Shown: in pieces, positions 18,801 through 29,001 of the stretch
Position numbering within the stretch: position 1 is the first letter of the stretch
Layout of the letters: each line of letters opens with the position of its first letter
NCBI GenBank assembly: GCA_034520725.1
Contig: JAXHNH010000011.1
Coordinates: 496,001 to 560,000, forward strand
Direction: 5' to 3'
Source: Gracilimonas sp034520725
GTDB lineage: Bacteria; Bacteroidota; Rhodothermia; Balneolales; Balneolaceae
DNA: 64,000 bases
The notes under the pieces: generated by a model
What the model was told of the DNA's origin: nothing
What the model saw: only the letters and a program-made list of their open reading frames with translations
The model's database searches: none
Translations under genes and position numbers: made by a program

Positions 18801-19835
18801 TTATTTTTTTGCAGGTAATTGCCTGGCCCAATGTTTTCCAAGCTTCAATCCCGACAGGTAGGCTGTTTCTACAGTTTTACCCTTCATATATGACCCAACC
18901 AAAGCTAATGGAGTGCCGTTTCCACTGATCTCCAAAAAATCATGCGGCAACGTATCTCTTGTTTGACTGTATCTCCAAAAATGAAGCTGTTTCCAATCGG
19001 GTAAAGCAGCCCATTCGCCAAGTAACGAAGTCATTCGTTCCGACATCACATCCAAAATGACATCTCTGTCTTTTTCTAAATTTTTGCTTGCAAACTCAAA
19101 TGTTGAATGAACAACTAATGCGTCTTTTCTAAGATCACGTTTTTTAGACTCATTTGAAATAAATTTTATGATATCATCATCGACTTCGATTATCCCCCAA
19201 TCCGATAGATCTTTGTGACTGTAAGTAAGCATCATAGCGAACTGAGGATCATATGAAACCGCTTCAAGATCATGGATAAGTCCTGAAATTTCAGTCTTTT
19301 TTCCTGCCGTTTTTAGCAATGCAATTGTTTGTGGTGCCGGAGCTGAGATTATAACAGCATCTGCTTTTACAGTGTTACCAGATTCACAGTTCAGTGTCCA
19401 GATATGTCCCTTTCTGTCAGTCTTCTGAGCATGATCTATGCGGTTCACTTTTTCACTGAATCGAATATCCAGATCTTTTCCCAGGTATTTTCCGATTGAA
19501 TTCATTCCATCAGGAGCATAGAATTTTTCAAGATTTGAATAATGCTTAAGGGGAGCGTCTTTCAAATCTTTCTTGATAATCTTACTCTTCCATTCTTCTA
19601 AAATATTCTCTTCATAGAGTTCCTTAAGCAAGAACCTGAATTCGTCAGACTCAGCTGAAACATAAGGCACCCCATGATCGAGCTTCAGGGTTTTATCATT
19701 CTCAGCATACCGAGTTGCCATTCTGCCACCGTATCCCCGGCTCTTTTCATATATCATTACACCATGACCGGCATTTTTTAATTCGATGCCTGCAGTTAGC
19801 CCTGAAATTCCGGCACCGATGATCGCGATCTTCAT
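18801..19835 (-). CDS. renalase-like FAD-dependent NAD(P)-binding oxidoreductase
   Basis: 344 residues. N-terminal dinucleotide-binding motif IAIIGAGISGLTAGIELKNAG followed by YEKSRGYGGRMATR, the second FAD motif as found in bacterial renalases and amine-oxidase-like proteins; the LDHGVPYVSA segment and a C-terminal GTPLALVGSYMKG-type flavin motif also fit. Bacterial renalases oxidise mis-reduced isomers of NAD(P)H, but the substrate cannot be read from the sequence. Co-directional and 39 bases after the AtuA-like gene. Confidence 0.82.
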   Translation of the reverse strand: MKIAIIGAGISGLTAGIELKNAGHGVMIYEKSRGYGGRMATRYAENDKTLKLDHGVPYVSAESDEFRFLLKELYEENILEEWKSKIIKKDLKDAPLKHYSNLEKFYAPDGMNSIGKYLGKDLDIRFSEKVNRIDHAQKTDRKGHIWTLNCESGNTVKADAVIISAPAPQTIALLKTAGKKTEISGLIHDLEAVSYDPQFAMMLTYSHKDLSDWGIIEVDDDIIKFISNESKKRDLRKDALVVHSTFEFASKNLEKDRDVILDVMSERMTSLLGEWAALPDWKQLHFWRYSQTRDTLPHDFLEISGNGTPLALVGSYMKGKTVETAYLSGLKLGKHWARQLPAKK

Positions 19836-19874
19836 GAATAAATTATCTCACCGGTAAATTGATCAAACTTCTCC

Positions 19875-21245
19875 TTAATCAATTTCAAAGAGAGTTACCC
19901 GAGGCTTTACTGCTTTTTTATCAAGTAAAGCAGGCCAATAAGCAACTACATCACTGGCTTTTGGTCGTCCACCGGCAAAACCTGTTACACCACTTGGTCC
20001 GGTAAGGATCAGAGGTGCGATCTCCATTCCAAATCGATTAAGGTCAGTTTTGCTTTTACTAGATAAGGATACCCTCAGCTGAATTTCATCGAATTCTTCT
20101 TCAAGAGCTTCATCGGTCACCGGAATTTCTGAACTCCCGTTATACCCAATGTATTCACTGTGAAATTCATCAAATTCAAGACCAAGAAGTTCAGCACGAC
20201 CTTTAAGTATCTCCGCTCCTTTTACAGCTTTTTTTAGTGCTTCTGGCCAGCAATAGACCAGTGTAGCTGATAGTTTGTATCCGTCATTATAACTGGCAGA
20301 TACTTTATAAGTAGGAGTATCAGGATGTCCTTTTATACCAGTAATCTTCACTCTATTCTTATCAGTTTCTTCAACCTGTATAGAGGTAAAATCTGCGATC
20401 ACATCCGGGGTGATGTACTCAGATGGATCACCAATTTCATATAAAAGCTGTTCTTTTACCGTCATCTCACTAATCAGCCCTCCGGTATTCTCATGTTTTG
20501 TAACATAAAAATCTCCATTTGGATAAGCCTCAATTATTGGAAACCCGATATCAATAAAATCTTCAACTTTTTCCCAATCTGTAAAATTACCACCGGATAC
20601 CTGCGCACCACATTCTATAATATGCCCTGCAATGGTTCCAACAGCCATTTTATCAATATCATCTGATTCCCAGCCAAATTCATGGATCATTGGGGCTAAG
20701 GTAAGCCCGGTATCAGTCACACGACCGGTAATGATCACATCTGCACCGGTTTGAAGCGCTTCCACAATTGGCCAACATCCAAAATATACGTTGGCGCTAA
20801 GCAGATCATCCTTCACTTCAGAAATCGGCCTGTCATTATCCATATTATTCAAAGTGTGGCCATCTTTGATCAAATCATCGATCTGATCCAAAATATCATC
20901 ACCATCCACAACGGCAACTTTTAGATCCGTATATCCCTTCTCTTTTGCTATTTTCAGGATCTCGTCTTTGCAAGCCAAGGGATTTACCCCACCGGCATTA
21001 CTGATCACTTTGATACCATCATTCTTGATCTCAGGGAGAACCTGCTCCACAACAGAAACAAAATCTCTGGCATATCCCCAATCTGGATTACGCATTCTTT
21101 GCTTCTGCATGATCGACATTGTTACCTCGGCCAGGTAATCCATAACGAGATAATCGATAGGTCCTTTTTTTGCCTGATTAACGGGTGCATTTGGGAGGTC
21201 GCCCCAGAAACCTTGTCCTGATGCAATACGGATAAAATCTTTCAT
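19875..21245 (-). CDS. AtuA-like (DUF1446) protein
   Basis: 456 residues of the acyclic terpene utilisation AtuA family. Family features: start RIASGQGFWGD, the ISNAGGVNPLAC loop, the DVIITGRVTDTGLTLAP segment, GAQVSGGNFTDWE, and the C-terminal GPSGVTGFAGGRP. In Pseudomonas AtuA belongs to the citronellol/geraniol pathway, but DUF1446 proteins are widespread and mostly uncharacterised. No other atu gene is adjacent; an acyl-CoA carboxylase beta subunit lies 8 kb away. First gene of the minus operon leading to the ABC exporter. Confidence 0.85.
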   Translation of the reverse strand: MKDFIRIASGQGFWGDLPNAPVNQAKKGPIDYLVMDYLAEVTMSIMQKQRMRNPDWGYARDFVSVVEQVLPEIKNDGIKVISNAGGVNPLACKDEILKIAKEKGYTDLKVAVVDGDDILDQIDDLIKDGHTLNNMDNDRPISEVKDDLLSANVYFGCWPIVEALQTGADVIITGRVTDTGLTLAPMIHEFGWESDDIDKMAVGTIAGHIIECGAQVSGGNFTDWEKVEDFIDIGFPIIEAYPNGDFYVTKHENTGGLISEMTVKEQLLYEIGDPSEYITPDVIADFTSIQVEETDKNRVKITGIKGHPDTPTYKVSASYNDGYKLSATLVYCWPEALKKAVKGAEILKGRAELLGLEFDEFHSEYIGYNGSSEIPVTDEALEEEFDEIQLRVSLSSKSKTDLNRFGMEIAPLILTGPSGVTGFAGGRPKASDVVAYWPALLDKKAVKPRVTLFEID

Positions 21246-21311
21246 TTAAATACTTATTTATAACAACTTAGATTCAGATTTAATATCGGGATATTTTCAC
21301 TGCTTGTGAAA

Positions 21312-21345
21312 TAAAAAACCCTGCCTAATTATGAAGCAGGGTTTT
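21312..21345 (-). terminator. Rho-independent terminator after the amidohydrolase operon
   Basis: Stem AAAACCCTGC / GCAGGGTTTT with an 11-base loop; on the minus strand it is followed by a run of T. It lies 30 bases past the stop of the third amidohydrolase gene, so it closes that operon. The symmetric T/A flanks could let it work in both directions. Confidence 0.85.
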
Positions 21346-21373
21346 GTTTTAAAACTCAATAAATCATCTCTGA

Positions 21374-22690
21374 TTATTTGTTTACAGCATCCCTGTCAAT
21401 AAACTCTTCATATAACTGGGAGTGACGGCTTTGCATTGGGATCTTGTATCCCTTAATGAATACCTGCTCAATGTTCGTCATCGGCTCAAAAGGATCACCG
21501 TCAGATATGAATAAATTCGCCTGCTTACCCTCTTCAAGTGAACCGATCTTGTCAGCCACTCCAAACATTTCAGCCGGATTAATGGTCACTGCCTTTAATG
21601 CCTCTTCAGTTCCCATTCCGTAAGCAGCTGCATAACCAGCTTCAAAAGTTGTGTTTCGTGAATTCTCTGTATCATCAGAAACAATAGCAACTTTTACACC
21701 GGCATCAGCCATCAGTCCCGGGTTTTGATATGGACGCTGGTAATTATCATACTCGCGACTTGGAGTGTAAAGCGTTGTGGTTAAAACGCCCATGCCAGCT
21801 TCAGCGATCTCATCAGCTACTCTCCAGCCTTCATTTACTCCGGCCAAAATAAAGTTCATTCCTTCATGAGCTTTCGACCATTCAATGGCATCTAAGATTT
21901 CCTGCTCGTTATCTGCAGTAATTACAACAGGAACGTCACCACTTAGAACTTCACGCATGGCTTCCATTCTTGGATCATGATCAGGCTGTGTTTTTCCGGA
22001 AGGATTCGCTTCATATGCTTTCATCATATCATCATAGAAACGAGCTTTTGAGATAAAATCGTTGATCTCTTTGATCTGACGATCATACTGCTTTTTGATC
22101 TCCTCCTCACTACGGTCATCCCACCAGCCACCACCGGTTGATGAAGGAAGATTCATAACCAAAGCACCACTCTTTTTAACGGCCATGGAATCGGGTGAAT
22201 ATCCCCAAAGGTCCATAACAGCTGCTTTACCGGAAATACTGCCTGATCTTGGTTTAGCGAGTACCGTTGTAACTCCACTTACCCGGGTAACGGGAATTGA
22301 AGCACTGTGCGGATTGAATGCTGTGAATGCATACATATTTGGATTGAATTGCCCAATCTCGGCATCATCTACCGTAACTGCAACGGCTGATACCTCAACA
22401 AGACCAAGTCCGGTCCATCCATCAATGAATCCGGGATATACGTGTTTACCCGTCGCATCAATTCGCTTGTAGTCTCCGGTCACACGAATGTTATTTCCAA
22501 TATAAGCGATCTTTTCACCTTCTATCAGGATCACACCATTTTCAATAGTACCATTGGTAACTGTATGAATAGTCGCACCTGTAATGGCAAACTTACCAAA
22601 CTCAGGTTTCTCAGTAATTTGAGCCTGCGTTGTTGCTGTTAAACCAAACAGCAGAGCAATGGCTACAATAAAAATATTTAGCTTCTTCAT
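21374..22690 (-). CDS. secreted amidohydrolase-family protein lacking the HxH metal motif
   Basis: 438 residues with signal peptide (cleavage near TTQAQ). It keeps the amidohydrolase frame: N-terminal beta sandwich (FAITGATIHTVTNGTIENG), barrel with VYPGFIDG, and the C-terminal TINPAEMFGVADKIGSLEEGKQANL. At the place of the metal-binding HxH after PGxID it has GWTGLG, so a canonical binuclear site is absent. It follows another amidohydrolase after 15 bases and its ATG has a good AGGAGA sequence. Either an inactive partner subunit or an enzyme with different chemistry. Confidence 0.82.
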   Translation of the reverse strand: MKKLNIFIVAIALLFGLTATTQAQITEKPEFGKFAITGATIHTVTNGTIENGVILIEGEKIAYIGNNIRVTGDYKRIDATGKHVYPGFIDGWTGLGLVEVSAVAVTVDDAEIGQFNPNMYAFTAFNPHSASIPVTRVSGVTTVLAKPRSGSISGKAAVMDLWGYSPDSMAVKKSGALVMNLPSSTGGGWWDDRSEEEIKKQYDRQIKEINDFISKARFYDDMMKAYEANPSGKTQPDHDPRMEAMREVLSGDVPVVITADNEQEILDAIEWSKAHEGMNFILAGVNEGWRVADEIAEAGMGVLTTTLYTPSREYDNYQRPYQNPGLMADAGVKVAIVSDDTENSRNTTFEAGYAAAYGMGTEEALKAVTINPAEMFGVADKIGSLEEGKQANLFISDGDPFEPMTNIEQVFIKGYKIPMQSRHSQLYEEFIDRDAVNK

Positions 22691-22705
22691 GTTCTGTTCT
22701 CCTGT

Positions 22706-24097
22706 TTAGTTTTGAGTATTATTTTGCATCAATATGAAAGCGTCCTGCAGGCAGGCATCGTCTTCACGTCGAGTCACGATCTCCCGAAAATTGGCTCCGT
22801 CTTCGAAGTCAGTTCCCGGATCGATGTCAATTCTCATGTCATTGGGATCATTAGATCGATCGAAATATTTCTTACCGTCCACAAAGGTCATTTCAGCCAT
22901 GCTGTAAATACTTAGTGGGTGACCGCTCCATACAACCACATCACCATCTTTGCCTTCTTCAATACTTCCCACACGATCATCAATACCCAATTGTATTGCC
23001 GGGTGTAAGGTGATCATTTTGATAGCATCGTTTACAGATGTGTCACCGTATCTCACAACTTTAGCTGCTTCGTGATTCAGGGTTCTCAACAGTTGATTGT
23101 TATCACTGTTAATACTGTTGATCACTCCATTCGCATTCAGGATAGAAGCATTGTAGGCTGTTGAATAATAAACTTCGAATTTGTACGCCCACCAGTCTGA
23201 GAACACTGAGGTCATTGCTCCATTTTTAGCTAACTCAGGAGCTACTTTAAAAGCCTCATTTGCATGCTGGAACGTATAGTTCTTTATTCCGTAATCGTTG
23301 AATACTCGCATCAGCATCAGGATCTCGTCAGCACGGTACGAGTGACAGTGCACATAGATCTCACCTTCTATGATGTCATTCAATACTTCATATCGCAGGT
23401 TCTCTGCTACAGGTACCGGGGGAGTTCCACGGCCTCTGCGATCAAATTCGGCTTTAGCACTCAGGTAAGCTTCACGTTTACGTTTATAATCCAAAGCTTC
23501 ATCAAAATGATTTCTAATGACCTGTTCCACACCCATTCGTGTTCGCGGCTGAATACCATTTCCCTGTCCGTGAACTCTGGTTGGATTTTCGCCTAGAGCA
23601 AATTTGATAGTGCGTTTCGCTCCTTCAAATTTCATTCCATCCTGAGTGGTTCCGTAACGTAATTTCAGGGTTTCGCCCTGACCGCCGATAACATTAGCAG
23701 AACCATGCATCAGGTGAATCGAAGTTGCCCCACCGGCCAATGCATGGTAGATACCAACATCATTTGGATCAACGGATTCTTCCATGGTTACTTCGGCAGT
23801 AACGGGATTTCGTGCTTCATTTATATCTACACCGTTTAAATGAGAGTGAGCATCAATGATACCAGGCATCACAAACTTACCGGATGCATCAACCGTTTCA
23901 ACCCCTCTTGGAGCATTCAGGTCTTTCCCGATATCTTGTATGATCCCATCTCGGATCAATACATCGGTATTTTCGAGATCACCGTTAGTCACGGTTATTA
24001 CAGTAGCATTTTTTATCAGTACAGAACCTTTTTCCTGTGCATGGACAGAAACAACAAAGGCAACTGCGATCACACATAGTGTTAATAATTTCTTCAT
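22706..24097 (-). CDS. secreted metal-dependent amidohydrolase (imidazolonepropionase-like)
   Basis: About 463 residues with signal peptide (VSVHAQ). The start at 24097 is chosen because GGAGAG lies at the right distance; an upstream ATG at 24112 overlaps the preceding gene. This is the member of the trio with the metal site: MPGIIDAHSHLNG with HxH, later YVHCHSYRADE and YTFQHANE histidines, and INSDNNQ with the catalytic Asp. The C-terminal TLHPAIQLGIDDRVGSIEEG returns to the beta sandwich. Likely a periplasmic cyclic-amide or dipeptide hydrolase; the substrate is unknown. Confidence 0.86.
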   Translation of the reverse strand: MKKLLTLCVIAVAFVVSVHAQEKGSVLIKNATVITVTNGDLENTDVLIRDGIIQDIGKDLNAPRGVETVDASGKFVMPGIIDAHSHLNGVDINEARNPVTAEVTMEESVDPNDVGIYHALAGGATSIHLMHGSANVIGGQGETLKLRYGTTQDGMKFEGAKRTIKFALGENPTRVHGQGNGIQPRTRMGVEQVIRNHFDEALDYKRKREAYLSAKAEFDRRGRGTPPVPVAENLRYEVLNDIIEGEIYVHCHSYRADEILMLMRVFNDYGIKNYTFQHANEAFKVAPELAKNGAMTSVFSDWWAYKFEVYYSTAYNASILNANGVINSINSDNNQLLRTLNHEAAKVVRYGDTSVNDAIKMITLHPAIQLGIDDRVGSIEEGKDGDVVVWSGHPLSIYSMAEMTFVDGKKYFDRSNDPNDMRIDIDPGTDFEDGANFREIVTRREDDACLQDAFILMQNNTQN

Positions 24098-24101
24098 TGT
24101 A

Positions 24102-25451
24102 TTACTCTCCATTTAATTCGTGAATAATTCCGTTCGTAATGTTGTGCTGGACCTTGGCATCATCTTCAGTCATTTGCTTATCAAATACTGAAAAGCTAGC
24201 ATTTTTGCCTTTTATAATACTGCCGTGGGTTCTGTTGATTCCCAAAATATCAGCTGTATTACGAGTCATAAGTTGAACAAGGTTCTGCTCACTCATTCCG
24301 CTTTCCTCGAGGAGAGTTTTAATTTTTCCATTCAGATCTTTTAGATCTAAACCGGCAGAGGCATAACCAACCTTAACGCCGGCATCCATCAAATTTTTGA
24401 TGTTTGAAACTTCAGATTTCCAGGCTTTCAGCTGTTTGTCGCGGTAAGCTTGTTCTTCTTCTGAGATCTCTTCTTCAACTTCTTCAGTCTCCGAATCCTC
24501 AGATTCATCATCTTTCTTTTCATCATCCTTATACCATTCTGGCGCATCGGTGAAGTCTACACTCGCAAGAACCGGAATATTTCTTCTTTTTAGTTCATCT
24601 GCTTTTGCATAGGCCTCTTTGCCGGAAACGATCACAAGACCGAAACCAAATTCATCCTGTAGTTTAAGCAATCGCTCAATATTCTCTTTGGAATCAACCT
24701 CAAAATATAGAGGAGCTTCCTTGTTTATAACTGGGAAGAGAGCTTCCAATACCTGATCCCTGTTTGGTGCAGGCATCTCAGGGTTCTGAGAATAGTATTT
24801 AATATGTTGCTGCAGAGCTGTGGCGTCAAACATAACCTGTCTGAATTTTGCCATCACTCCCATGAGTGTGGATGGATAGGCTCCACTGCCCCAACCACCG
24901 GGTGCAGATTCAAAGGAACCGGCCATTCCTACTTTGTCAGAAATTAACTCAACACTTTCATGATCGTCTGACAGATAAAAGATCTCAACACTACCAGGAA
25001 GCATGTAACCATTTGGATATAAAGCGGCCGTCGTGAAACCGGCTTTCATAGCGGTTTCGAAATTTTTGTCTTCAGTTAAAAGATCTGAAGGATTTCTTTC
25101 AGGCTGTACTCCTGAACGATAATACGGTGGGTTCCCCGGATCATCCAGATCAGGTAGATTGCTTGGCAGATCAGGACTCCCCCAAATCGAATAGCCATCA
25201 ATAAAACCAGGATATACGTGGAGGCTGTCTCCTCCGTCTATCTCGTAGGCATCAAATGGAATGTTCACGTTAGTTCCAACAGCTTCTATCACACCATCAC
25301 GCCAAATTATAGTAGCGGATTCAGTGGCTGAGCCATCAGCATTATGAATAGTCACGTTCTTAAGCGCATGTGCCGGTGTAGTTTGTGCATAAACTTGTTG
25401 CACTCCCAACCCCAAAATTAGCAGCGCTATCATTAGAAATGTTTTTGTCAT
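24102..25451 (-). CDS. secreted amidohydrolase-family protein lacking the HxH metal motif
   Basis: 449 residues with signal peptide (cleavage near VYAQT). Amidohydrolase frame is visible (LKNVTIHNADGSATESA, VYPGFIDGYSIWG, TADILGINRTHGSIIKGKNA), but the HxH after PGFID is missing (GYSIWG instead). A highly acidic insertion (about 320-350, DDEKKDDESEDSE and on) interrupts the barrel. It is the first gene of the three-gene operon. Loss of metal ligands suggests a structural or regulatory subunit for the active middle gene. Confidence 0.78.
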   Translation of the reverse strand: MTKTFLMIALLILGLGVQQVYAQTTPAHALKNVTIHNADGSATESATIIWRDGVIEAVGTNVNIPFDAYEIDGGDSLHVYPGFIDGYSIWGSPDLPSNLPDLDDPGNPPYYRSGVQPERNPSDLLTEDKNFETAMKAGFTTAALYPNGYMLPGSVEIFYLSDDHESVELISDKVGMAGSFESAPGGWGSGAYPSTLMGVMAKFRQVMFDATALQQHIKYYSQNPEMPAPNRDQVLEALFPVINKEAPLYFEVDSKENIERLLKLQDEFGFGLVIVSGKEAYAKADELKRRNIPVLASVDFTDAPEWYKDDEKKDDESEDSETEEVEEEISEEEQAYRDKQLKAWKSEVSNIKNLMDAGVKVGYASAGLDLKDLNGKIKTLLEESGMSEQNLVQLMTRNTADILGINRTHGSIIKGKNASFSVFDKQMTEDDAKVQHNITNGIIHELNGE

Positions 25452-25657
25452 AGCAGACGATAAAATTAAAGTTTCGAATCGTTAGAATAACTGCATTAAT
25501 TTGATAGTAATAAAGAATATCCTATCTAAATTTTGTAAATCTTGTCAGAAGTCTGATCTAACTCAGTTTTAGTGAGAGTTTGAATAATATATATTTAGAT
25601 TCTAAGGGCTGATAAGTGGCTTAAAAATTCATTGAGTCATAGCCCTGAAACAATCTA

Positions 25658-26191
25658 TTAATCAAATAACGTAGAGTTGTCCAAAATTTGCCAAAAGCGT
25701 TGATTAGCATCAAAACCATTTCTCAGAGTAGCTTTTGCATCAGATCTTGAGATCTGCACAGTCACGTAGCCTCGGAAAAAGCCTTCCTTATTTACTGCAG
25801 CTTTGTTATTAACTGTGCCTTCATCCTGAATAGCCTGACTTGCATTCCGCAACATGATCAAAAATATAGGTGTATCTACTGTCTTGTTTCCATTTTCGGA
25901 GAGTGTTTTTCTGGTTTCCTCAACTAATTCCGATACGCCCGTTTCTAAATTTACCCTCGCTTGCAGTTCTGCATTTTTGATGGCGGTCATTGAATCAGAT
26001 GCAACAGCTTCTCCTAATCCAATGAAAGAGAGTGAATCGGCCTGAAAAGCTGTTTCCTGATACCAGGATGGGTAAGCCGGAGCTGGTGATTTAGTTTCCG
26101 GTGAGGTTGTTGTTTTCTGAGTTGCAGAACATCCTATCATTCCGATTGAAATTGCTGCTAAAAAGACAAGAACTTTAAAAGTGTTTATCAT
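25658..26191 (-). CDS. LPP20-like lipoprotein
   Basis: 177 residues; lipoprotein signal with lipobox IGC. The mature part begins YPSWYQE and continues SFIGLGEAVASDSMTAIKNAELQARVNLE, which resembles LPP20/FlgP-type lipoproteins, in which a short-chain alpha/beta domain follows a WY motif. No function can be stated. It overlaps the HtrA-type protease gene by 4 bases (ATGA), so the two are translationally coupled and may both serve envelope quality control. Confidence 0.68.
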   Translation of the reverse strand: MINTFKVLVFLAAISIGMIGCSATQKTTTSPETKSPAPAYPSWYQETAFQADSLSFIGLGEAVASDSMTAIKNAELQARVNLETGVSELVEETRKTLSENGNKTVDTPIFLIMLRNASQAIQDEGTVNNKAAVNKEGFFRGYVTVQISRSDAKATLRNGFDANQRFWQILDNSTLFD

Positions 26192-27743
26192 TGATTTTTT
26201 TCTAACCGTATATATCCTGTTGCCCCTTCTTCATTTTTAAACTGAAGAGTGACCGATCTGTTTGTATTTAAATTTTGGGTCAGAAGTTCTTCTAATCTTT
26301 CGAGATTCTCAACCTTTATTCCGTCTATTTCTGTGATCTGCTGATCTTCCCTCATACCTCTGTTCCAGGCTTCGGAATAACGATATACCCGATACACATA
26401 AATATCATGATTATCTGGGTTTTCGGGATTTGCAATACCTACCAGCCTAAACCCAAGATCGAATTCTTTGTATTCTACTCCCCCATTTTCTCCTTCGGGT
26501 ATCTCATTCGGAATAACATTTTCTTCATTTGCAGCGATCTCCGGAACTTCTTGAGGTTCCTGCATTTTCAGGGGAACCTCTCTGTCAAATACATCTCCTT
26601 CACGTAATATGGTCAACCTTACATTTTCGCCGGGACTCAAAACTGCAACCTGTTGCTGTAGTTCATTGGCTTCATTCACTTCCACACCGTTTACCCGAAG
26701 TACTACATCCCCTGATTGCAAGCCTGATTCTGACGCTGCGCCATCCCGGCTTATAGAAATGATCTCAACACCCCTTACGGTTTCCATTCCCTTTTCAACC
26801 GCTCGGCTATAATCAACTGCTGCGATGGATACACCTAATAGTGCACGCCGAACCTGACCATATTCGATCAGATCGCTGGCTACTTTGATCGCGAGGTTAC
26901 TTGGAACTGCAAAACCATATCCCTGATAATTACCCGTTTGTGAAGCTATAGCAGTGTTTATACCAACCAACTGCCCACTGGTGTTCACCAAAGCTCCACC
27001 ACTATTCCCTTTATTAATGGCCGCATCAGTCTGGATAAAGCTTTCGATCCTCATTCTGTCATTTATAATCTGCACATCACGGCTCAGGGCACTAACAATC
27101 CCCGCAGTTACCGTTGATCTAAGCCTGAATGGATTTCCAATGGCAAGCACCCACTCGCCTACATCTATCGACTCTGAATCACCAATGGTTACTTTTGGGA
27201 ACTCCGACCCACTGATCTTAATAACGGCCAGGTCTGTACTGGTGTCATAACCGATCACTTGTGCAGGATACTCTCTCTTATCACTTAACACCACATTCAG
27301 TCCATTTTCCACAGCCCCTTCTATCACATGATGATTGGTCAGTATATATCCGTCTGAAGTAATAATTACTCCGGATCCCACTGTTCGTGCCCGTTGGGGC
27401 ATCAGTCTGTCCCAGATACTTTCATTATCATCCATGTCCTCTTCTTCAAACTGATGGTTCTCATCTTTCGGTATCCTTCCCTGAATGGGCACGATCGCCT
27501 CGATGTATACTACGGTAGGAGTGTGACCTCTTCTGCTATCTTACGAAACAGAAAACGTGCATCCGAATTTTCAAGTGCCTCATCACTGATGAACGGATCC
27601 GAGCTTCGATTGATCTCAGTGACACGAACCTCAGATAATGGGGCAAGTTCTTTATTTATGGAATATAAAGCTATAAGGGTGCCCACAGTCACACCGATCA
27701 TCAGCAATAATATTCCAGTAAGGATGAGGTCTTTTCTTTTCAT
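26188..27743 (-). CDS. HtrA/DegP-type serine protease with PDZ domains (frameshifted)
   Basis: The N-terminal part (27743-27510: MKRKDLILTGILLLMIGVTV, a membrane anchor) and the main part lie in two frames joined near 27520, where extra or missing bases break the conserved EEVTPTVVYIEA-like stretch. The reconstructed protein is about 517 residues. Protease domain: SGVIITSDGYILTNHHVI (catalytic His), TSTDLAVIKI (Asp), INKGNSGGALVNTSGQLVG (catalytic Ser in GNSGGAL). Two PDZ domains follow (VEIISISRDGAASESGLQSG and a C-terminal one around NRGMREDQQITEIDG). Role: degrade or refold misfolded envelope proteins. It lies 12 bases after recO. Confidence 0.9.
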
Positions 27744-27755
27744 AATAATTCAGTT

Positions 27756-28484
27756 TTATAGCATCTGCTCAAATATGGAATCAGACTTTCGCTCCTGATA
27801 TCCCTCAATATGGTATTTAAAGTATACGTCAAGATGATGAACAAGTTGTTTCAATTCACCGTTGCCGAATTGAACATTAAAAATTTTACTGTTCTTGCCA
27901 GCCATAGCCAATACTAGAAAAAGAGTTTGACTAACTGTGAGTTTATAAGATAGATCGTCCTCAGAATGTTCCGAAAGGTTACCACTTGAGATATTTAAAT
28001 AAGCATTTTTCGGTATTTCTTCCATATTACTTACCAAACCAAATCCAATAATATCTGCTAATCTGATCTGAACGTACGCAAAAACGGAAGGGTATGTTTC
28101 TTCCGAGTCTCCCAACCACTTTATAAAGGTCATAACAAAATCAAACACCGGTTCATTTACTTCGTGTTCATGTACGATCTGTGCTATTAACTCTAAGGTT
28201 GCATATAAAATTGCGGTCTTTTCTAGATCGGTTCTGAAACTGTGATCTGAATAGTATATCGAGGCCTCTGTTAGGGTTTGAACTCCTCTTGATTGTTTGT
28301 AGTAGTAAACCATATCGAGTACAGCCCCTGTCTCAAGGATTCCGGACAACTTGTTCTTAGGTTTTTTTGCTCCTTTAGCTATGAGTGCAATTTTACCGTG
28401 CTCCTCAGACAAGACAGTCAATATCTTACTCGACTCCTGGAAATCAATGACCCGTAAAATTATAGCTTTCGTGTGTACGATCAT
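27756..28484 (-). CDS. recO: DNA repair protein RecO
   Basis: 242 residues, normal for RecO, which with RecF and RecR loads RecA on SSB-coated DNA. The N-terminal OB fold is evident (TKAIILRVIDFQESSKILTVLSEEHGKI, ALIAKGAKKPKNKLSGILE), followed by the helical domain. The family's zinc-binding cysteines are absent, as in many Bacteroidota RecO proteins. Its ATG overlaps the upstream gene's stop (ATGA). Confidence 0.92.
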   Translation of the reverse strand: MIVHTKAIILRVIDFQESSKILTVLSEEHGKIALIAKGAKKPKNKLSGILETGAVLDMVYYYKQSRGVQTLTEASIYYSDHSFRTDLEKTAILYATLELIAQIVHEHEVNEPVFDFVMTFIKWLGDSEETYPSVFAYVQIRLADIIGFGLVSNMEEIPKNAYLNISSGNLSEHSEDDLSYKLTVSQTLFLVLAMAGKNSKIFNVQFGNGELKQLVHHLDVYFKYHIEGYQERKSDSIFEQML

Positions 28485-28972
28485 GTCTCAATGAACTCAA
28501 TCCTGAAGCTAAAGTAAATATCCAACCTCTCTTTCAACATCTGAAATATTTCATACACATCCTCAAGCTCATCTTCTTCTGCCTTAACCATTCGGATGTA
28601 ACCATTATTTGTAACGAGATCTATAGTAAACCATTCGGCCGGTTCCATGCCTTTTCCAAACAATGCTTTTCCACTGTCGTAATTTGACAACAGAAACTCA
28701 TCGATTTCACCATAACCAATGGTTTGGATCCTGAACCTGAAGTAACCAAAGAATTTGTAGTATTTGGTTATTGAGTATGAATCTGAATCAAATTCAAATT
28801 CATAGCGTGAAAAGATCTTCTGAAGTACCGCAAATGCGAAAATGAAGAAGAACAGTGCAAATACAAAACCTAGAATAAAGCTCGAGAAAAAAAGAAGAAA
28901 GTCGATCAGCGTGAAGCTGGACTCGACTCCCAGAAATACAATATTTCGGTCTTTGTATAGGTCGTAATTCAA
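28481..28972 (-). CDS. membrane protein of unknown function
   Basis: 163 residues. One long hydrophobic stretch rich in Phe (about 21-52, FTLIDFLLFFSSFILGFVFALFFFIFAFAV) is probably a hairpin of two membrane helices. The rest (about 60-163) alternates in strands and ends in a helix (EDVYEIFQMLKERL), reminiscent of a PH-like domain as in DUF304-type proteins, but without a decisive motif. It lies between the carboxylase beta subunit and recO and overlaps recO by 4 bases. Confidence 0.6.
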   Translation of the reverse strand: MNYDLYKDRNIVFLGVESSFTLIDFLLFFSSFILGFVFALFFFIFAFAVLQKIFSRYEFEFDSDSYSITKYYKFFGYFRFRIQTIGYGEIDEFLLSNYDSGKALFGKGMEPAEWFTIDLVTNNGYIRMVKAEEDELEDVYEIFQMLKERLDIYFSFRIEFIET

Positions 28973-29001
28973 TGAATCATCGTGCTCTTGGTTACTATTA
29001 A

